DNA of 64,000 nucleotides, taken from contig JAODAT010000126.1 of the NCBI GenBank assembly GCA_025463565.1, positions 1 to 64,000 of the forward strand, given 5' to 3'. The notes under the pieces are model-generated. The model saw only the letters and a program-made list of their open reading frames with translations. It did no database searches and was not told the origin of the DNA. Origin of the DNA: Microbacteriaceae bacterium (GTDB lineage Bacteria; Actinomycetota; Actinomycetes; Actinomycetales; Microbacteriaceae). The position numbers and the translations under genes are program-made. Numbering within the stretch: the first letter of the stretch is position 1; each line of letters starts with the position of its first letter. Shown piece after piece: positions 54,827 through 63,134 of the stretch.

Positions 54827-55836
54827 CTCTCGCGCCGCGGCGGCGCGGTGCTCTCCCGCACGATCAATTCGTGGTCGGCGCGGATCGAGGTGCGACGCGC
54901 TGGTTCGCCGCGCAGCTCGCCGAGCAACAGGTTCGCTCCCAGGACGCCCTGCGCATAGGGGTCCTGCGCGATGGTGGTGAGCCCGAACGATGTCGCCATA
55001 TCGTGATTGTCGATACCGATCACGGAGACATCCTCCGGCACCCGGAGCCCTGACTGCTGCGCTGCCAGAACGGCGCCGAAGGCCATTTCGTCCGAACTCG
55101 CGAAGACCGCCGTCGGTCGCGCACTCGTCCTGAAGACCTGCGCTATCACCTCGCGGCTCGCCTCCACCGCGAAGCCGCCACTGAGCAGCCATTCATCGCG
55201 TATCTCCAGGTTCGCCTCCCGCATCGCTTCCATGAAGCCGGCGCGGCGGTCGACGGGCAGACGGCTGTTGAGTCCCTCGTCGTCCGGGCCTCCCAGGTGC
55301 ACGATGTCGCGGTGGCCGAGCTCGATCAGATGCTCGGTCGCGCGCCGCGCCACCGCCCTGTCGTCGACGCCGATGTTGCGGATGCCGGGCACCGGGCCGC
55401 CGATCGCCAGGATCGGGTGTCCCAGTGACAGCAGTTGCTGTCGTTCGGCCGACGTGAAATCGACACCGATCGCGATGAACGCGTCGGTCCGCTTGCGCAG
55501 CAAAGTCCTGTGGAAGGTGCGTTCGCGGTCCCCTTCGCGGCTGGCGAGGTTGTAGAGCAGCATGTCGAAGCCGGCATCCCGAAGTGCGGAATCCACCCCC
55601 TCGAGCACGGTCGTGTAGAACCAGCGACTCACCGACGGCACGGCGACGCCCATCGTGTCCGTTCGCCCGCTGGCCAGCCCCGATGCATTCGAGGACGCCA
55701 CGTAGCCGAGCTCGTCGGCGATGCCGCGAATTCTCAGCCGGGTCGGCTCGGAGACGTTGGGCAGCCCGCGCAACGCTCGCGATACCGTCGCCGTCGAGAC
55801 ACCCGCTGCCTGGGCGACGTCGTGGATGCTACTCAC
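54823..55836 (-). CDS. LacI-family regulator
   Basis: A 337-residue repressor. The HTH and hinge are at 1-55 (SIHDVAQAAGVSTATVSRALRGLPNVSEPTRLRI), then a periplasmic-binding-like effector domain from 60 (GVAVPSVSRWFYTTVLEGVD). GTG start with GGGGAG before it. It sits between the uronate catabolic genes and the sugar ABC transporter genes and is the likely regulator of both, with a candidate operator at 59545-59558 before the solute-binding protein gene. The effector is probably a uronate or uronide. Confidence 0.94.
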   Translation of the reverse strand: MSSIHDVAQAAGVSTATVSRALRGLPNVSEPTRLRIRGIADELGYVASSNASGLASGRTDTMGVAVPSVSRWFYTTVLEGVDSALRDAGFDMLLYNLASREGDRERTFHRTLLRKRTDAFIAIGVDFTSAERQQLLSLGHPILAIGGPVPGIRNIGVDDRAVARRATEHLIELGHRDIVHLGGPDDEGLNSRLPVDRRAGFMEAMREANLEIRDEWLLSGGFAVEASREVIAQVFRTSARPTAVFASSDEMAFGAVLAAQQSGLRVPEDVSVIGIDNHDMATSFGLTTIAQDPYAQGVLGANLLLGELRGEPARRTSIRADHELIVRESTAPPRRES

Positions 55837-55860
55837 CCCGGACTCCCCATGCAGCCGACA

Positions 55861-56847
55861 CTATCCCTTGGTCGCGCCTGCCAGGAGCCCCCGGACGAAG
55901 TACCTCTGCAGGGCGAAGAACACGACGAGCGGCACAAGGATCGCGAGGAACGTGCCTGCGGACAGCAGGTACCAGGTTTGGCCGTATGTGCCGGCCAGAT
56001 CGGTCAACAGCTTCGTGATCGGGAAGTTGGAACCAGACGTGAAGATGGTCGCCACGAGCAGGTCGTTCCAGACCCAGAGGAACTGCAGGATGGCGAAGGA
56101 GGCGATCGCCGGCCGCGCCAGCGGCAGGACGATCCGGAAGAACGTCTGCCCGTGACTGGCTCCGTCGATGCGGGCCGCTTCCATGATGTCGACCGGGAGC
56201 GCCGCGATGAAGTTGTGCAACAGGAAGATTGCGAGCGGCAGCGCGAAGATGGTGTGGGCGATCCAGATTCGGGCGAAACTCCCATCCACGCTGTTGAGGT
56301 TCAGCCCGGGGAAGACGGCCCAGTTGCCGATCGTGACGCCGTTCGAGAACAGGCTGAGCAGCGGAACGAGCGCGACCTGGATGGGCACGACCTGCAGTGA
56401 GAACACCGCGATGAAGAGCACGTTCTTGCCGCGGAAGTTCACCCACGCGAACGCGTACGCCGCAAGCAGCGCGATCGCGATCGGGAAAAGGGTGGCCGGA
56501 ATGACGATGACCAGGGAGTTCACGAACGACTGGCCGACGGTCAGCGTGTCCGTGAAGTTCAGGGTGTTGACGTAGTTCGAGACCGTCAGGTTCGGGTTCG
56601 TGAAGACCGTCCACCAGCCCGTGGTGTTGATATCGGCCGGCTGTCGGAACGAGGTGACGAACAGCCCGAGGGTGGGAACGGTCCAGATCGCCGCGATGAT
56701 GATCGCCGCGATGGTGGCGCCGGGACTCGACAGTCGCCGTTTGCTCTCGCTGAACGCGCCCGGCTCGCCCTTGCGAATGGCTCGCTCGCGCTGCCGTGCC
56801 GCACGATGCGACGTGGCAGCCGGGCGATCGATGTCGGTCGCGGTCAC
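55861..56847 (-). CDS. Carbohydrate ABC transporter permease (MalG-like)
   Basis: A 328-residue permease with six helices after a charged N-terminal tail (HRAARQRERAIRKGEPG). The EAA loop reads EAARIDGASHGQTFFRIVLPLARPAI. It overlaps the MalF-like gene by 4 nt and needs an ATPase encoded elsewhere, as in many actinobacteria with a shared MsiK-type subunit. Substrate inferred from the neighbours: uronate-containing oligosaccharides. Confidence 0.94.
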   Translation of the reverse strand: MTATDIDRPAATSHRAARQRERAIRKGEPGAFSESKRRLSSPGATIAAIIIAAIWTVPTLGLFVTSFRQPADINTTGWWTVFTNPNLTVSNYVNTLNFTDTLTVGQSFVNSLVIVIPATLFPIAIALLAAYAFAWVNFRGKNVLFIAVFSLQVVPIQVALVPLLSLFSNGVTIGNWAVFPGLNLNSVDGSFARIWIAHTIFALPLAIFLLHNFIAALPVDIMEAARIDGASHGQTFFRIVLPLARPAIASFAILQFLWVWNDLLVATIFTSGSNFPITKLLTDLAGTYGQTWYLLSAGTFLAILVPLVVFFALQRYFVRGLLAGATKG

Positions 56848-57989
56848 AGTCCCAGCCTCTGTTTCCTGATGTTATTGGCGTTATAGATGAGGAACGGAAG
56901 GATCAGCACGAACAGCAGCACTGCTTCGGCCGATGACGTGCCCGTTTGCGGGGGAAGATTCTCGAACAACCGCACCATCTGGAAGCTAATGACACTAGTG
57001 CCGTTCTGACCCTGCGTCGTGGCCGCGATGATGTCGTAGACCTTCAGCGACACGATGGCGATCGTGATCCAGGTGACGATGATCGTCGGCCGGATGCTCG
57101 GAACCGTGATGTTGGTGAAGCGCTGGAACGCACCGGCCCCGTCCAGCTCGGCCGCCTCGACCTGTTCATCGGGAATGCCCTTGATGGCCGCCGAGAGCAG
57201 CACCATGGCGAAGCCGGTCTGGGTCCAGATCAGGATGATGATCAACAGCGCGTTGTTCAGCGGATAGCTCTGAAGCCAGTTGACCGGATGCCCGCCGAAT
57301 AGCACCACGAGCTGGTTGAGCAGGCCGATCTGGTTGCCCTGCTGGTAGTCGTAGAAGAACTTGAAGATGATGGATGCCCCGACGAACGAGATCGCGACGG
57401 GCATGAAGACGAAGACCTTCAACACTTTCTCGCCCCGGCTGCGGTCGATCAACACGGCGTATGCAAGACCGATCGCGGTCGCCAGGATCGGGGTGATGAT
57501 GACCCAGATGACCTGGTTGCCGAGCGCCTGCAGCCCCTGGTTCGACGGCGCGAGCACGGAGCCGAAGTTGTTGAGACCGACGAACGCCGAACCGTCGTTG
57601 CTGAAAAAGGCGGCGATCACCGTCTTGATCAGCGGGTAGAGCAGCCCTACGGCGAGCAGCAGTACGGCCGGCGCCATGAAAGCGGTCAGCTGCAGCAATG
57701 AGCCTTTCCCCCCTCGCGCCCGAAGGTCGAGGAGGAACAGTCCACCGCCCAGCACGGCGGCCAGCGGCACCAGCCAGACCGCATCGTTGTACACACCGAG
57801 GATGAGAACGATGATGGCCGGCACGCCGATCGCGACCACGAGCCGCATGATCATGTAGCGGCGGCCCTGACGTGGCGCGAACTCCACGAAGAACAGGATG
57901 AGCGCCACGATGATACCGAACGCTACAACGATGACGGGAATCTGGGCCAGCGGGGGCAACCCCGCCAACCATTGGAAAAACGCGGTCAC
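56844..57989 (-). CDS. Carbohydrate ABC transporter permease (MalF-like)
   Basis: A 381-residue permease. Two or three extra helices at the N terminus (about 10-75) precede the family core; the EAA loop is EAAELDGAGAFQRFTNITVPSI and RFT is conserved. GTG start preceded by AAGGG. It is separated from the solute-binding protein gene by a 106-base gap holding a stem-loop. Confidence 0.94.
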   Translation of the reverse strand: MTAFFQWLAGLPPLAQIPVIVVAFGIIVALILFFVEFAPRQGRRYMIMRLVVAIGVPAIIVLILGVYNDAVWLVPLAAVLGGGLFLLDLRARGGKGSLLQLTAFMAPAVLLLAVGLLYPLIKTVIAAFFSNDGSAFVGLNNFGSVLAPSNQGLQALGNQVIWVIITPILATAIGLAYAVLIDRSRGEKVLKVFVFMPVAISFVGASIIFKFFYDYQQGNQIGLLNQLVVLFGGHPVNWLQSYPLNNALLIIILIWTQTGFAMVLLSAAIKGIPDEQVEAAELDGAGAFQRFTNITVPSIRPTIIVTWITIAIVSLKVYDIIAATTQGQNGTSVISFQMVRLFENLPPQTGTSSAEAVLLFVLILPFLIYNANNIRKQRLGL

Positions 57990-58038
57990 AAGGGCCCTTT
58001 CGAATGCGACGGTGAATTCGGGGAGGTGAGCGGAGGGT

Positions 58039-58072
58039 GAGGACCGCCGCGGTATGAACCGCGACGGCCCTC
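58039..58072 (-). other. Intercistronic stem-loop between binding protein and permease genes
   Basis: Arms of 15 bases (58039-58053 and 58058-58072) pair with two mismatches around an ATGA loop. Such a stem after a solute-binding protein gene commonly attenuates transcription or protects the upstream mRNA, giving more binding protein than permease. Strand is that of the operon. Confidence 0.55.
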
Positions 58073-58095
58073 AGGTCAGGTCGTGCGAGGACCGG

Positions 58096-59442
58096 TTACT
58101 TGGCGTTGGCCCACGCCGCCTGGATCTCGGCTTCGGCCTGCGCCTGCGGCATCCCGTTCGTCCAGTCGACGATTCCCTTCCAGAACGCGTTCTCCACCAC
58201 GGTCGGCATGGCATCGTCAGCACCGAACCGGAATGTGGTGTCCGACGACTGCAGCGTCTTGATCGCGGTCTGCAGCAGCGGGTCGGTCTCCTTCGAGGCC
58301 GTCACGCCCTTGTTGGCGCTGATGAACGAACCGTCCTTGACGGTGATCAGGCTGTTCGCCCAATCGGCGCTCGACAGGTATGCCATCACTTTCTGCGTCG
58401 CGGCGTTGTTGTTGAACGCGGCAGCGAAGTCACCGCCACCGACCACAGCGTTCGAGCCGCTGGTCACCGATGGAAGCGGGAAGGCCCACACGTCGCCATC
58501 CGAGCCGACCTTGGGTGTGGCCCCCGCCGCGGTCTTGGTTGTCGAGAAGTTGGCTTCCAGGAAGGTGGCCTGGTTCGTCATCGCGCACGATCCGTCGGCC
58601 ACCTTGGCGGCGACATCCGCGAACGCCGTGGAGTTGATCGACGCTACGTCGCCGAAGCCGGCGTTCACGTACTTCGGGTTCTGCAGGATCTGCCCGAGCA
58701 GTGTGAACGCCTTGTCGATGGCGGGGTCTGTGAACTTCGTCTTGCCAGCGACCCACGAGTCGTAGGTGGTCGGTCCCGCGGAACTCAGCACCACCTCGGC
58801 GAGGAAGTCGGCACCGGGCCAGCCGGATGCCGTGCCCGAGTTGAAGCCGGCGCAGAACGGTGCCGCGCTGGTGGTCGACTGGATCTTGCCGATGTCGGAG
58901 ACGAGGTCGGCGTAGCTCTTCGGAACGTCGATCCCCCACTTCTTGAAGTCGGCCGGCATGTACCAGATGTAGCCCTTGACGCTGGCGTCGAGCGGAGTGC
59001 CGTACATCGCGCCCTTGCTGGTCACGTAGCCCTGCCAGTCCTTCGAGAAGTTTTTCTTCACGTTGGCCTCGGTGTCGGAAGCGACCTTCTGCACCTTGCC
59101 GGACTGGATGGCAGCATCCAATAGGCCCGGCTGCGGGAACATCCCGATATCGGGGAGGTCGTTGCCCTGGATCTTGGTGGCGATATTGGTGGTGAAGTTT
59201 CCGTCGCCGGTGTACTTGATCGTGATGCCGTTGGTTTTCTCCCATGCGGCCCACGAGGCATTCAGCTCGGTGGCCTCTGTGCCGGTGTCCGGGCCGTAGA
59301 TCGTGACGGTCTTGGAGGCACCGGACGTACTCCCGGAGCCGGGATTCGCCGTGGTGCACCCGGCAAGGACGAGCATGCCGGTTGCGGTGACCGCGACTGC
59401 TGCGACGATGCGGCGAGTGGATGACGGGCTGCGACTGACCAC
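58096..59442 (-). CDS. Sugar ABC transporter solute-binding lipoprotein
   Basis: A 448-residue lipoprotein with signal peptide and lipobox LAGC (Cys29) followed by a Gly/Ser linker. The fold is of the cluster B (MalE-like) type: SWAAWEKTNGITIKYTGDGNF, GNDLPDIGMFPQPG, then GVKGYIWYMPADFKKWGID-like segments. GTG start with AGAGGAG seven bases before. First gene of the transporter operon, directly downstream of LacI-type operator sequences. The ligand is probably an alduronate or oligouronide, by context. Confidence 0.93.
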   Translation of the reverse strand: MVSRSPSSTRRIVAAVAVTATGMLVLAGCTTANPGSGSTSGASKTVTIYGPDTGTEATELNASWAAWEKTNGITIKYTGDGNFTTNIATKIQGNDLPDIGMFPQPGLLDAAIQSGKVQKVASDTEANVKKNFSKDWQGYVTSKGAMYGTPLDASVKGYIWYMPADFKKWGIDVPKSYADLVSDIGKIQSTTSAAPFCAGFNSGTASGWPGADFLAEVVLSSAGPTTYDSWVAGKTKFTDPAIDKAFTLLGQILQNPKYVNAGFGDVASINSTAFADVAAKVADGSCAMTNQATFLEANFSTTKTAAGATPKVGSDGDVWAFPLPSVTSGSNAVVGGGDFAAAFNNNAATQKVMAYLSSADWANSLITVKDGSFISANKGVTASKETDPLLQTAIKTLQSSDTTFRFGADDAMPTVVENAFWKGIVDWTNGMPQAQAEAEIQAAWANAK

Positions 59443-59544
59443 AGAAAACTCCTCTTTGAGTTACGCGAAACCGCCGCGACAAATGCCACAGCGTTGCGAC
59501 TCTTGTCACGCTACGCCGGGTATGACCGACGTGCAACCGTTTGC

Positions 59545-59558
59545 TGTAAACGTTTGCA
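59545..59558. promoter_or_regulatory. LacI-type operator TGTAAACGTTTGCA
   Basis: A near-perfect 14-base palindrome centred on CG with the TGnAAnCGnTTnCA pattern of LacI-family operators, about 103 bases before the solute-binding protein start. A weaker half-similar site overlaps at 59532-59545, and another CGTTT element is at 59582-59588. Likely target of the LacI protein encoded at 54823-55836. Confidence 0.7.
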
Positions 59559-59573
59559 TTACTGCATCGCCCG

Positions 59574-59960
59574 ATGTGCACAACGTTTGACACCTCAGTG
59601 CACGAGCGTTCGGAAGGGCAAGGGACTGATGAAATCGTGGCCGTCTACACCACCAGGGGTGGAGTTGGAAAGACGATCTCGGCGGTGAACCTTGACTGGG
59701 AGGCATCGACTGCGACGTGGTCATCCTCGACGGCCCGCCTGGGTCATCACTCGACACCAAGAACGCAATCCTCGGTGCTGGTGGCTGGCGATGGAACTGT
59801 CACCGAGGGTGGTTACCCGCAGGGTCCGCACCTCAACGGCGGCTACGCCGTGCTCAAACTCGACACCCGCGCGGAAGCCGTCGAGTGGGCCACGAAGATC
59901 ACGAGCGCCCGCCGGTGCTAGCAGAAGGTGCGGGAGTTCCAGCGGGGGCGGATGAGCTGA
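59574..59960 (+). pseudogene. Chimeric remnant: parA fragments joined to a YCII fragment
   Basis: The 558-base stretch 59443-60000 contains no intact gene. From about 59632 it encodes a ParA-like P-loop (TTRGGVGKTISAVNL), and in a different frame from 59705 the ParA Walker-B-type piece IDCDVVILDGPPGSSLDTKNAIL, showing an internal deletion with frameshift. From 59775 the frame encodes VLVAGDGTVTEGGYPQG and the rest of a YCII protein closely matching codons 53-115 of the gene at 54479, interrupted by a TAG at 59919-59921 in place of a Ser codon and ending at the TGA at 59958. A mobile-element or plasmid partition gene has probably recombined here. Confidence 0.85.
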
Positions 59961-60000
59961 CGTAGGGGGAGCGCTGGCTGATTGGGTGCGAGACGCCCGA

Positions 60001-60873
60001 TCAGCTGACGATCGTCTGGGTGAGAGACCCCAAGCCTTCGATTTCGGTGATCAGGGTCTGTCCTGCGACCAGGAACTCTTGCGGGTCCCGTCCGAGTCCC
60101 ACCCCGGCCGGGGTGCCGGTGAAGATGAGGTCGCCGGGATACAGCTCGACGATCGCCGACAGTCGGGCGACGAGATCTGGAATGGGAAACATGAGGTCTG
60201 CGGTGTTGCCGTCCTGGAGCGATCGGCGTTCGGCTCCTGGCGTATCGACTACGTGACAGGTGATGCGCAGCGAGTTGCGATCGTGACTCCTCGTGAGTTC
60301 GTCCAATGACACGATTGCTGGTCCGATGGGAGAAAACCCCTGCCCTGACTTACCGAGATTGAACTGGGGAGGGTTGCCCCAGTTCTGCACCGTACGATCG
60401 CTGATGTCCTGTCCAACAGTGAGGCCCGCAACGGCATCCCAGCCCGCGGCCCTGGGGATGTCCCGCCCGCCCGCACCGATGACGACGACCAGTTCGGCCT
60501 CCCAATCCACACGATCGCCGGTCAACCTCACCTCGGTGACCGGTCCGGTGAGACTCGAGGGAAACTTGGTGAAAACCAACGGGTTTTCGGGCACATCCAG
60601 TTTCGACTCGCTGGCGTGGGATGCATAGTTGAGTCCCACCGCGAACACCTGTCGTGGCCGCGGCACGGGCGCAAACAGCGACGCTTCATCGAACGTGACC
60701 GAACCGGGATGTTCGACGACATCGAACGTGGCCGCCCATTCCAGCAGCTCCGCCCAGCGCTCGTAGGCGGCTTGAGGCTCGGACGAGAAACGGCCACCAC
60801 TGGCGTTCTCGATGTCCAGCGCTTTTGCGCCGGAGACAAGGACTGACCTGCCTAACAGGTTTGCAACTCGCAC
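60001..60873 (-). CDS. Fumarylacetoacetate hydrolase family protein
   Basis: A 290-residue hydrolase. The core has VFAVGLNYASHASES (77-91), VDWEAELVVVIG with the metal-binding glutamates, VGQDISDRTVQNWG and YPGDLIFTGTPAGVGLG; all are typical of FAH-superfamily C-C or decarboxylating hydrolases in aromatic degradation. GTG start with an AGGAGG site. It is the second gene after the VOC protein, as in meta-cleavage pathways. Confidence 0.93.
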   Translation of the reverse strand: MRVANLLGRSVLVSGAKALDIENASGGRFSSEPQAAYERWAELLEWAATFDVVEHPGSVTFDEASLFAPVPRPRQVFAVGLNYASHASESKLDVPENPLVFTKFPSSLTGPVTEVRLTGDRVDWEAELVVVIGAGGRDIPRAAGWDAVAGLTVGQDISDRTVQNWGNPPQFNLGKSGQGFSPIGPAIVSLDELTRSHDRNSLRITCHVVDTPGAERRSLQDGNTADLMFPIPDLVARLSAIVELYPGDLIFTGTPAGVGLGRDPQEFLVAGQTLITEIEGLGSLTQTIVS

Positions 60874-60900
60874 GATGTCTTCTTCCTCCTGTTAGGCGAG

Positions 60901-61506
60901 CTACCAGAGCTCGGGCAGGTAGACCTCGGGCTTCACCGCGGGCTCGTACTCTCCGGCCCGGGCCCGTCGGTGAATTTCTTCGAACTCGAGGCCGGAGGCC
61001 CGTGCGGCCACGAGCTGCTCCGGGTCAAAATGCTTCCCTATCGGGTTCTGGCCGAACTCAGCCGAGGCCCACATCCACTCTTTTCCGTTTGCCCAGCTGC
61101 CGAATGCGTCTACCTGAATTTCGACGCCGTTGCCCTCTGGGTCCTGGTAGTACGACGACATTGTCATTCCGTGGTCGAGATTGAGGAAGGGCACGACTCC
61201 GTCCTCGCGTAGCCGAACGTAGTTGTCGAGCCACTGCGCAAAATCTGCATACTCGAAAGCCGTGTGGTGAAGGCCGATGGTGTGGCCTTTATCCGAGGGC
61301 TCCTTGAGGTCGGGCAGCGCAAGAAGGGCGATGCGGTGGTTCGCCTCGTCGTTCGTCAGCCATGCGCCGTGCTCCGAGTAGAAGACGGGCTGGAGACCAG
61401 CGATCTTTTCGTAGAAATCCACCATCTCGTCCAGCTTGAGAGTGGCGAACGTTGTGTGATGAAACTTTGGCGGGGTGATCGGACGTGGACGTCGTTCGCT
61501 CGGCAT
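60901..61506 (-). CDS. VOC-family protein, extradiol-dioxygenase-like
   Basis: A 201-residue protein. The 2-His-1-Glu metal set of type I extradiol dioxygenases appears as His17 (FHHTTF), His81 (GLHHTAFEY) and Glu129 (GNGVEIQVD), with SSYYQDPEGN nearby. One paired beta-alpha-beta module set is seen, half the size of two-domain extradiol enzymes, so this is a single-domain type. The ATG at 61506 has AAGGAG six bases upstream; an earlier in-frame start at 61539 lacks it. Transcribed with the FAH hydrolase 27 bases later. Confidence 0.88.
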   Translation of the reverse strand: MPSERRPRPITPPKFHHTTFATLKLDEMVDFYEKIAGLQPVFYSEHGAWLTNDEANHRIALLALPDLKEPSDKGHTIGLHHTAFEYADFAQWLDNYVRLREDGVVPFLNLDHGMTMSSYYQDPEGNGVEIQVDAFGSWANGKEWMWASAEFGQNPIGKHFDPEQLVAARASGLEFEEIHRRARAGEYEPAVKPEVYLPELW

Positions 61507-61533
61507 TGAGGGCTCCTTCTTCGGAGATTTCGA

Positions 61534-61581
61534 GGACAATCAGCTATCTACTCAACCTAGAGGGTTATTTCGCAATTGTCC
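61534..61581. promoter_or_regulatory. Inverted repeat GGACAAT/ATTGTCC before the VOC-FAH operon
   Basis: Seven-base arms at 61534-61540 and 61575-61581 lie in the AT-rich gap between the VOC gene start and the GntR gene end. They may bind the GntR regulator or form a terminator for its gene. Confidence 0.35.
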
Positions 61582-61615
61582 ATTTATTTCGAAAATCTTC
61601 GGGATAAGCGCCTGC

Positions 61616-62296
61616 CTATCGATCGTCCTCCGCCACTCCCGCCTCGAGCAGCAGGTTGGTAGTCAGGGCGATATGCGCAGTGAGAAGTTGCGCGGCCGTG
61701 TCTGCATCGCGCGCGACGACCGCGTCCTTGATCGCCTTGTGCTCGCCGACGATGTCCCGTGGTTCTCCGTGCCCCAAGGGGATGGACCATCGTCGGTACA
61801 AATCAGCGGAAGCGCGAAGCTGAGTGGCGATGCCTGTCAACCTGGTGTTGCTGCAGCCGAACAGGAGAGCTTCGTGAAAACGGGAGTGACGGATCGCCCA
61901 GTCTTCGCTGAGTCGAGCGGGATCGTCGGCTGCGACGATCGGAGTCGCGGCAAGTTGGTGCTCTGCGGCAACCACATCCGACTCCCACTCGAGATTGCCC
62001 TCCTGAATCGCCAGTCGCAGGGTGAGGGACTCGATTTCCCGTCGAGCTTGCGTCAGATTGATCAGGTCCGCGCGCGAGATTCGTGTCACGGAGAATCCTT
62101 GCTGAGGGCTTGCCTCGACCAGGCCCTGCTCGACCAGACGAGAGAGCGCTTCTCGAATCACCCCGACGCTGACCCCATACGTTGAGCACAGCTCCGCAAA
62201 AGGGAGCTTCTGTCCCGGTTGAACCCTTCCAGCGAGGATGTCGGCTCGCAACTTGGCATAGGCGTGCTCCTGCCGAGTCTTGGTGCGTTCCGCCAT
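61616..62296 (-). CDS. GntR-family regulator, FCD subfamily
   Basis: A 226-residue regulator. The winged helix is at about 8-70 (YAKLRADILAGRVQPGQKLPFAELCSTYGVSVGVIREALSRL), and the FCD domain follows with ARREIESLTLRLAI, SRFHEALLFG and GEHKAIKDAVVARD carrying the conserved His residues. It stands between the VOC-FAH pair and the FMN reductase/amidohydrolase genes and probably controls the whole catabolic cluster in response to a carboxylate pathway intermediate. Confidence 0.92.
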   Translation of the reverse strand: MAERTKTRQEHAYAKLRADILAGRVQPGQKLPFAELCSTYGVSVGVIREALSRLVEQGLVEASPQQGFSVTRISRADLINLTQARREIESLTLRLAIQEGNLEWESDVVAAEHQLAATPIVAADDPARLSEDWAIRHSRFHEALLFGCSNTRLTGIATQLRASADLYRRWSIPLGHGEPRDIVGEHKAIKDAVVARDADTAAQLLTAHIALTTNLLLEAGVAEDDR

Positions 62297-62409
62297 GCGG
62301 TTCTCCGATCCCTGCCGAGGCCCTTCTCCAGGCCATCCCCTAAAGCGAGTCAGACGACTCTTCGAACATTTGCCAAGAAAGCGAAGGCTACCACTAGGTT
62401 CGAGTATCC

Positions 62410-62991
62410 TCAGGCCGTCATGTGACGACGCAGCGCGGTCATTCCGACCGCGAGCAGAGCCAGCTCATGAAGCTCGTCCAGTAGCACTGCCTCAAGTCGC
62501 TCATCCGCGAAAAACCTTTCGCCCTCCACGCGGGTTCGAGCAAATGGAATCTCAACGTTGTTTGCGGCGCGAACAAGCCCGAGGGACATCAGCACGGGGG
62601 CCAATGCGGCGGCCCCGCGAGTTCCCGCGGAAATGCCGCCGTAGCTGACGAACGCGACAGGCTTGAGTCGCCATTCCCCGTTCAAGAAGTCCAGTGCGTT
62701 CTTAAGCGCAGGGGCGTAACCGTAGTTGTATTCCGGCGCGACCAGGAGAAACGCGTCGGCCGCCGCAACCCTTTCGCTCCATTCGACAGTATGCGGGAGC
62801 GAGTATTGCGCCAATCGGGGATGTGCCGGCTCGTTGAGGAACGGAAGGTCGATGTCAGCAAGGTCTGCCATCTCAATATCGAACAGGCTCGTCGCCGACG
62901 CCCGCTCGAAAGCCCAATTGGCAATGGGCAGACCCACTCTCCCTGGTCGCACGCTGCCGATGATGATCATCAGCCGAGGCTTCGAATCCAT
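62410..62991 (-). CDS. NADPH-dependent FMN reductase
   Basis: A 193-residue flavodoxin-like reductase. The phosphate-binding GSVRPGRVGLPIANW is at 12-26 and LLVAPEYNYGYAPALKNALDFL near 84-105 is the family signature. Such enzymes supply reduced FMN to monooxygenases. The ATG has an AAGGAGG site. It is divergent from the amidohydrolase and convergent in logic with the other catabolic genes, as no oxygenase is seen inside the window. Confidence 0.93.
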   Translation of the reverse strand: MDSKPRLMIIIGSVRPGRVGLPIANWAFERASATSLFDIEMADLADIDLPFLNEPAHPRLAQYSLPHTVEWSERVAAADAFLLVAPEYNYGYAPALKNALDFLNGEWRLKPVAFVSYGGISAGTRGAAALAPVLMSLGLVRAANNVEIPFARTRVEGERFFADERLEAVLLDELHELALLAVGMTALRRHMTA

Positions 62992-63134
62992 GTGTGGCCC
63001 TCCTTGGAACCGACACCCATGTCAGAACCGTGATTAACATGCTATCTTCGAATATCAAATCTAAAGTCGAAATTAGCTACTTTGTTTTGGAGCAGCTACT
63101 GCATCGACGCGGAAGAGAGCTGGCGGACTGGCCG

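Noticed and set aside
62347..62360. GAGTC-AGAC-GACTC dyad before the second GntR gene
   Set aside because: Five-base arms are expected by chance in this composition and the site does not fit the FCD operator pattern.
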